Assembly: GCA_934621385.1 (NCBI GenBank)
Contig: CAKTUI010000034.1
Coordinates: 1-27,059, forward strand
Origin: an uncultured Kiritimatiellota bacterium
GTDB taxonomy: Bacteria; Verrucomicrobiota; Kiritimatiellia; RFP12; UBA1067
Reading direction: 5' to 3'
DNA length: 27,059 nucleotides
Positions within the stretch are counted from its first letter, which is position 1, and the number at the start of each line of letters is the position of its first letter. A program made the position numbers and the translations under genes. Positions 23,243 through 27,059 of this stretch are shown one piece after another. Below the pieces are notes generated by a model. That model worked only from the letters and a program-made list of their open reading frames with translations, was not told where the DNA came from and ran no database searches.

Positions 23243-25672
23243 TCAGATAAACAGCGTATTGGCACTCCTCTTCGCGATCTCCGCAAAGGCGGCAACGCCC
23301 GCGACCTCGTCCACCTCGTCGATCAGGTCCTCGCGCGTAAGCCCCATCACCCCCATCGCCATGTCGCAGGCGATGAACTTCACGCCCGCCGCCTTCGCGG
23401 ACTTGATGAGCGCCGGAAGCGTCATGATGTTCTGCCTGCGCATGACGTCCTTCATCATCGCCGTGCCGAGCCCGAGCATGTTCAGCTTCGAGAGCGCCAG
23501 CTTCTCCGCCCCCCTGGGCAGCATCCAGCCGAACATCCGCGAGACGAGGCTCCGCCGCAGGGTCGGTGCGGGATCCCTCCGCAGCACCGAGAGCCCCCAG
23601 AACGTGAAGAAGATCCCGACCTTCGCCCCGGACGCCGCGAGCCCGTTCGCGAGGATCATCGCCGCCAGCGCCTTGTCGAGGTCGTTGCTGAAGAGGACGA
23701 TCGCGGCGGAATGCTCCGCCGGGCGGCTGGAGGTCGAGGCTGAAGGCTGGGGACCGCCCTTGACCAGCATCGCCTCCAGCTCGCCTCCGTGCTTCGCGAG
23801 TCCGGACTCCGTGCAGCCGTTCGCCGCGCACCAGCGCCGGAGATCGCCCTCGAACGTCGCATCGGCCAGCACCTTGAACGCCGCGCCGTCCGCCGCCTTC
23901 GCGAACGCCGCCTTGAGCTGGACGACCGGTCCCGGACACGGCAGCTGGCGGAGATCGAGGGTCGAAGAAGGTTGAAGGTCGGAAGGTGAAGGCTGAACGG
24001 CGGACGGATCTTCTTTCCCCTGTTCACCTTCACCCGAGCCCCTCACCTCTTCCCGCTCCGGATGGAACAGCCGCCAGGTCGCCCAGCCGCCGGAGAGGTT
24101 GTACGCCTTGAGGCCGTTCTGCTTGAGGATGCGCTCGGCAAGATAGCCGCGCAGCCCCACCGCGCAGCACGTCACGTAGGTCTTCGCCCGGTCGAGTTCG
24201 GCGAGGCGCGTCCGCAGGCTCCCGAGCGGGATGTTGATCGCGCCGGGAACCGCCCCCATCTCGTGTTCGGATGGTTCGCGCACGTCGATGACCTGCGCGT
24301 CCGCCGGGATCGTGTCCGGCGCGACGACGTCGCTCTTGCCGACGAGGACGTTCTCCGCGACGAAGCCGAGGAAGTTCACCGGATCCTTCGCCGAACTGTA
24401 CGGCGGCGCGTAGGCAAGTTCGAGTTCGCCGAGCTGCGGGGCCTTGAGCTTGCAGCGCATCGACTCGGCGATCGTGTCGATCCGTTTGTCGACGCCTTTC
24501 GCGCCGACGATCTGCGCCCCGTAGATCGTGCCGTCCGAGCCGAAGAGGAGCTTCATGCTGAGCCGCGCCGCACCGGGATAGTAGCCCGCGCCGGACGACG
24601 GATGGATGTAGATCTTCCGGTAGTCGCGATTCTCGGCCTTGAGCCGTGCCTCGGTCCAGCCGACGCCTGCCGCAGTCAGTTCGCCGACCTTGACGACGCT
24701 CGTCCCGAAGGTGCCACGGTAGACGCTTGCGCCGCCCGCCATGTTGTCCGCGGCAATGCGGCCTTGCTTGTTGGCCGGTCCCGCCAGCGCGATCGCCGTC
24801 TTGCCGCCGAACACGGGATCGCACACCTCAATCACGTCGCCCGCAGCGTAGATGTCCGGATCGCTCGTGCGGAGCCCTTCGTCGACGACGATGTGCCCGC
24901 GCGGACCGATCTCAAGCCCGGCGGACTTGGCGAGCTCGGAGCGCGGACGAACGCCCGTCGAGACCACGGCGAGGTCGACGGCGAGGCGTGCGCCGTCGTC
25001 GAGGACCGCCTCCACGCCGTCCGGCTTCTCCACGAAATCGGAGACGACACGTCCGAACCGGAGATCGATCCCTGCGCCGCGGAGCTCGTCCGCCAGCGGC
25101 TCGGCCATCTCGGCGTCCATCGTCGGCAGGACGTGTCCGCCGCGCTGGACGACGGTGACGGCGAGGCCGCGATGACGCAGGTTCTCGGCGAGTTCGAGGC
25201 CCACGAACCCCGCGCCGACCACGAGGACACGCCTTGCCGCCCCGAGCTTCGCCATGACGCGGTCCATGTCGGCGAGCGTCCAGAGGTGCGCCACGTGCGG
25301 ATGCGTCGCGTCCGTGTAGGAGTCGCCGACGGGCGTCGCGCCGGTCGCGATCAGCAGCTTGTCGTAGGCGAGGCGCGAGGTCCCGTCCGCCGTGCGGACC
25401 TCGACTTCCTTCTTCGCGCGGTCGATCACCGTCGCCTCGCAGTTCGTGCGGACGTCGATGTTGAACCAGGAGGCGAACTTGGCGGGCGGCATCACCGAAA
25501 GCCGCGCACGGGCGGCAATCACGCCGCCGACGTGGTACGGAAGCCCGCAGTTGGCGTAGGAGATGTCGCTTCCCTTCTCGAGAAGGACGATCTCCGCCCG
25601 CTCGTCGAGCCGCCGCAGCCGCGCCGCGGCGCTCGCCCCCGCGGCCACGCCGCCGATGATGACGTACTTCAT
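23243..25672 (-). CDS. CoA-disulfide reductase-like flavoprotein fused to rhodanese, TusA and DsrE domains
   Basis: 809 residues from the ATG at 25672 (AGGAGGTG upstream). Residues 1-440 are a pyridine-nucleotide disulfide oxidoreductase of the CoA-disulfide/persulfide reductase type: FAD-binding GGVAAG, active-site Cys42 in NCGLPY, NAD-binding GAGFVGLE, and IYAAGDV. About 447-535 is a rhodanese domain with loop CAVGLR (Cys503, preceded by Cys502). About 577-645 is a TusA-like domain with CPGP (Cys579). About 655-809 is a DsrE-type domain with Cys769 in ACDMAMG. Such fusions relay persulfide sulfur from cysteine to cysteine and reduce it with NAD(P)H. All four reactive cysteines are present. 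The two linkers around TusA are low-complexity, encoded by GA-rich repeats. The upstream -10 TATACT suggests its own transcript. Confidence 0.95.
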   Translation of the reverse strand: MKYVIIGGVAAGASAAARLRRLDERAEIVLLEKGSDISYANCGLPYHVGGVIAARARLSVMPPAKFASWFNIDVRTNCEATVIDRAKKEVEVRTADGTSRLAYDKLLIATGATPVGDSYTDATHPHVAHLWTLADMDRVMAKLGAARRVLVVGAGFVGLELAENLRHRGLAVTVVQRGGHVLPTMDAEMAEPLADELRGAGIDLRFGRVVSDFVEKPDGVEAVLDDGARLAVDLAVVSTGVRPRSELAKSAGLEIGPRGHIVVDEGLRTSDPDIYAAGDVIEVCDPVFGGKTAIALAGPANKQGRIAADNMAGGASVYRGTFGTSVVKVGELTAAGVGWTEARLKAENRDYRKIYIHPSSGAGYYPGAARLSMKLLFGSDGTIYGAQIVGAKGVDKRIDTIAESMRCKLKAPQLGELELAYAPPYSSAKDPVNFLGFVAENVLVGKSDVVAPDTIPADAQVIDVREPSEHEMGAVPGAINIPLGSLRTRLAELDRAKTYVTCCAVGLRGYLAERILKQNGLKAYNLSGGWATWRLFHPEREEVRGSGEGEQGKEDPSAVQPSPSDLQPSSTLDLRQLPCPGPVVQLKAAFAKAADGAAFKVLADATFEGDLRRWCAANGCTESGLAKHGGELEAMLVKGGPQPSASTSSRPAEHSAAIVLFSNDLDKALAAMILANGLAASGAKVGIFFTFWGLSVLRRDPAPTLRRSLVSRMFGWMLPRGAEKLALSKLNMLGLGTAMMKDVMRRQNIMTLPALIKSAKAAGVKFIACDMAMGVMGLTREDLIDEVDEVAGVAAFAEIAKRSANTLFI
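23715..23750 (-). repeat. GA-rich repeat tract encoding the TusA-DsrE linker
   Basis: On the plus strand the stretch reads as GGCTGGAGGTCGAGGCTGAAGG-type sequence, similar to the longer tract at 23945-24005. It encodes the low-complexity linker PQPSASTSSRPAEH. Its copy in the other linker suggests insertion or expansion of a simple repeat at permissive inter-domain sites. Confidence 0.4.
23945..24005 (-). repeat. GA-rich repeat tract encoding the rhodanese-TusA linker
   Basis: On the plus strand the tract repeats GGTCGAAG, AAGGTTGAAGGTCGGAAGG and TGAAGGCTGAAC-like units. In the protein it gives the Ser/Pro/Glu-rich linker between rhodanese and TusA (SAVQPSPSDLQPSST). Sequence of this kind normally sits in intergenic DNA, so an in-frame coding use is unusual. 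Confidence 0.4.
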
Positions 25673-25689
25673 GTTCACCTCCTGGTTCA

Positions 25690-26066
25690 TAATATTTCTG
25701 TGCGGTAGTATATCATAATTCCCTGCAAGGTGACGAAGAACCACAGCGAAACGCGTCCCTTCACGGCATTGACCTGAGGCACAGGCTCGTCAAACGCCTT
25801 CACCGCATCATCCGGCGGCAGGAGGAATACATGGCCGCGAAGAAACAGCACGACAGGATTTTCCTGGAGAGCGCGGCGTTCGTCGCGACCGAGACGAGCC
25901 GGTAGCCCCGCGCAAGGTCCGCGTCCGTCACCCCGGGGGGCGCGGGCGCGGCGGACCGCCGGAGGGGCGGGCGCTTCGTCGAGCCGTGCAGGACGAGGGC
26001 GAGCGCAAGCGCCGCGACGCACCCGCGCCCCGCCGCCGTCACCGCACTCTGGACCGCCCCGCTCAT
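25690..26066 (-). pseudogene. Frameshifted remnant of a small secreted protein
   Basis: Translation from the ATG at 26066 gives a hydrophobic signal-like start (MSGAVQSAVTAAGRGCVAALALALVLHG), a Pro-rich link, then GVTDADLARGYRLVSVATNAALS. After that the frame runs into an early stop, while the other minus frame continues with ENPVVLFLRGHVFLLPPDDAVKAFDE and VKGRVSLWFFVTLQ. A single frameshift near 25870 would join them. The ADLARGYRLV...TNAA pattern resembles the start of PVC cell-surface proteins as I remember them. Probably a decayed gene; spurious ORFs cannot be excluded. Confidence 0.4.
25707..25712 (-). promoter_or_regulatory. Probable -10 box of the sulfur flavoprotein gene
   Basis: TATACT on the minus strand lies 35 bases before the ATG at 25672, with GGAGG between. 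No good -35 hexamer is seen at 16-18 bp (the nearest is TCGTCA-like), so the call is weak, but the hexamer matches the -10 boxes of the other promoters in this window. Confidence 0.35.
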
Positions 26067-26521
26067 GGATGCGGATATTTTACCACAATCGTGTCCCGCA
26101 TGGAATAACGCGGCGGTTTGGAACAACCACGGAACACGCGGAAGTCACGGAAGGAAGCGGCCAGGATGCGGTTTGTTTTTGGCCGCAAAGGGCGCAAAGG
26201 ACTCAAAGATGCTGGAGAGTGGTGAGTCGGCAGTGGGAAGAGCATGTGGGAGAAACTTCGCGCCCACTAACCACCAACCCTCACCGACTCCTCTGCGACC
26301 TCGGCGGGAGAAACACACCCTTTGCGACTTTTGCGTCCTTTGCGGCCCAAAACCGCCCCCCATTTCCATGACCTCCGCGCATTCCAGGAGGCGTGCGCGG
26401 CGGGCCTCCTTTCGCCGCGCACGGGGCAGACGCGGGCCGTGCGCAAATTTTATTTTCCGCGCATTCCGTGTGTTTCGCGGCAATTTTCGTAAATATTCCG
26501 CCGCGCCGCCCGTTTCCACCG
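26067..26521. other. Long intergenic region of dispersed repeats, no gene
   Basis: About 450 bases with no believable gene. It holds an inverted copy (26124-26205) of the repeat at 16231-16316 and a degenerate second stretch (26321-26480: TGCGTCCTTTGCGGCC, CATGACCTCCGCGCATTCC, CGCGCATTCCGTGTGTTTCGCGG). The plus-strand reading across it gives FCVLCGPKP and FRAFRVFRG peptides, artefacts of the repeat. Confidence 0.6.
26124..26205 (-). repeat. Dispersed degenerate intergenic repeat, copy 2 (inverted)
   Basis: Read on the minus strand this gives CTTTGAGTCCTTTGCGCCC, then GCGGCCAAAAAC, then TTCCTTCCGTGACTTCCGC and GTGTTCCGTGGTTG. Order and spacing match the copy at 16231-16316. Third, partial copies lie at 26321-26480. 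Confidence 0.6.
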
Positions 26522-26551
26522 TTGACAGGCGAGAGGGGGATTCTGTATACT
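26522..26551 (+). promoter_or_regulatory. Strong sigma70-type promoter
   Basis: A perfect TTGACA (26522-26527), an 18-base spacer and TATACT (26546-26551): the best -35/-10 pair in the window. A start near 26558 gives a leader of about 235 bases before the ATG at 26792. That is far longer than the leaders of the other genes here and rich in hairpins. Confidence 0.75.
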
Positions 26552-26552
26552 G

Positions 26553-26791
26553 TCAGGCATTGACCCTAATAGGTTCTTTTGAGAGGGGGGTCGATGCCTG
26601 AGGACTCTGCGGGTTTTTAGATTGGCCCCACCGCGAGAGTCGCCGCCTCCTGTGAGGGGTTGGCAAGGGTTCCGAGGGGTTGTGTCCGGTGCGGGCATCC
26701 GCCGCGCCGTTATATTCACCGACGGGCTGGCTTGCAGTCGGTATAGGTTAGATGGTTGGCAGTCAGGTTCCAAAACCAAGGGAGGTTTCAA
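26553..26791 (+). ncRNA. Structured 5' leader or small RNA, family not recognised
   Basis: Two strong stems sit back to back at the 5' end. 26553-26566 pairs with 26588-26601 (TCAGGCATTGACCC against GGGTCGATGCCTGA, one T-G pair, 21-base loop). 26603-26612 pairs with 26631-26641 (GACTCTGCGG against CCGCGAGAGTC, one bulge). Smaller hairpins follow (CCTC/GAGG near 26647, GCGG-gcat-CCGC near 26690, CCGAC/GTCGG near 26720-26741). A ribosome-binding site ends the leader. I tried to match it to tmRNA, RNase P RNA, 6S RNA, SRP RNA, T-box and common riboswitches by their signature sequences and found none. It may be a regulatory leader or a free RNA with the ORF downstream unrelated. Confidence 0.45.
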
Positions 26792-27040
26792 ATGATCAAC
26801 GAGTATGCAAGCAAGAACGAAGTGTGTCACACGATGAGAATCCGCGCAAACGCGAAGACGGTAGAGTCCCTCGTCAGGGGTTTTTTCATGGCCTTTTCCG
26901 CCGCGATTCCGGGGGCATTCGTGTACATTCGCGGCATCGTTCGAGGGACGGCTGGCCCGCCCGAATGGCTCACGGAAATCATCGGCGAGGGCGCGTCCCT
27001 CCAGGTGGTCAGCCGCACGGCGACGCTGGCGGGGGCGTAA
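26792..27040 (+). CDS. Small protein of unknown function
   Basis: 82 residues. The ATG at 26792 is preceded by GGGAGG at a 6-base distance, better than an in-frame TTG 36 bases earlier. The N-terminal part is polar (MINEYASKNEVCHTMRIRANAKT). The middle is moderately hydrophobic (FFMAFSAAIPGAFVYIRGIV), possibly one membrane-associated helix, and the end is SLQVVSRTATLAGA. I recognise no family. It lies behind a strong promoter and a long structured leader, suggesting regulated or high-level expression. It stops 19 bases before the window ends. Confidence 0.6.
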   Translation: MINEYASKNEVCHTMRIRANAKTVESLVRGFFMAFSAAIPGAFVYIRGIVRGTAGPPEWLTEIIGEGASLQVVSRTATLAGA

Positions 27041-27059
27041 TATACCCCGCGGCGGAAGG

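Noticed and set aside
24062..25708. Plus-strand ORF of 548 codons opposite the sulfur flavoprotein
   Set aside because: Antisense shadow; the minus strand shows all catalytic motifs of the fusion protein.
26065..26601. Plus-strand ORF of 178 codons
   Set aside because: Its FCVLCG and FRAFRVFRG peptides come from the dispersed repeats, and it crosses a strong promoter.

Overview
The window is GC-rich bacterial DNA. It has the style of the PVC superphylum, most like Kiritimatiellota or relatives: a large secreted RHS/YD-repeat protein, LamG/ConA-like and calcium-motif surface proteins, a GH16 enzyme paired with a parallel beta-helix protein, and a fused CoA-disulfide-reductase/rhodanese/TusA/DsrE protein. 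This placement rests on gene style only. No rRNA, tRNA or CRISPR array was seen.

Region 1 (about 148-16027, all minus strand) is one long string of genes that overlap or nearly touch, with a good sigma70-type promoter at its head (15999-16027). In transcription order it holds two exported helical-repeat proteins, an exported LamG-like protein with a DxDGDG tail, a complete 1852-residue exported RHS protein, and a 121-residue cytosolic protein that is the candidate immunity partner of its tip. Then come two further RHS cassettes lacking the normal N-terminus, each with an unrelated AT-rich C-terminal tip, and two paralogous lipoproteins. I read this as a polymorphic-toxin locus: a main Rhs protein followed by orphan Rhs-CT/immunity modules. 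The last tip carries a metzincin zinc-protease motif (HEVGHQLGLPH plus a later SLM Met-turn). It is followed directly by two lipoproteins, each built of two BamE/BLIP-like repeats. A lipoprotein N-terminus, probably the remnant of an immunity gene, is fused in frame to the metzincin cassette. The first orphan cassette has its own consensus extended -10 promoter. This locus is the most novel part of the window.

Region 2 (16028-18468): a divergent intergenic region holds degenerate dispersed repeats and four 16-bp near-palindromes at an exact 22-bp pitch. It is followed by ung (uracil-DNA glycosylase, apparently leaderless) overlapping sdaA (L-serine dehydratase) and by a strong bidirectional terminator.

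Region 3 (18494-22666, minus): a two-gene polysaccharide operon, a GH16 glycoside hydrolase followed by a discoidin/beta-helix surface protein, with a recognisable promoter.

Region 4 (22745-23150): a 406-bp internally deleted insertion sequence with terminal inverted repeats and the N-terminal fragment of its transposase. A diverged copy of its right end opens the window (1-76).

Region 5 (23243-25672, minus): the four-domain sulfur-trafficking flavoprotein. Upstream of it are a frameshifted gene remnant, an intergenic stretch of dispersed repeats (26067-26521) and a well-formed promoter driving a long, hairpin-rich leader (26553-26791) in front of an unrecognised 82-residue ORF.
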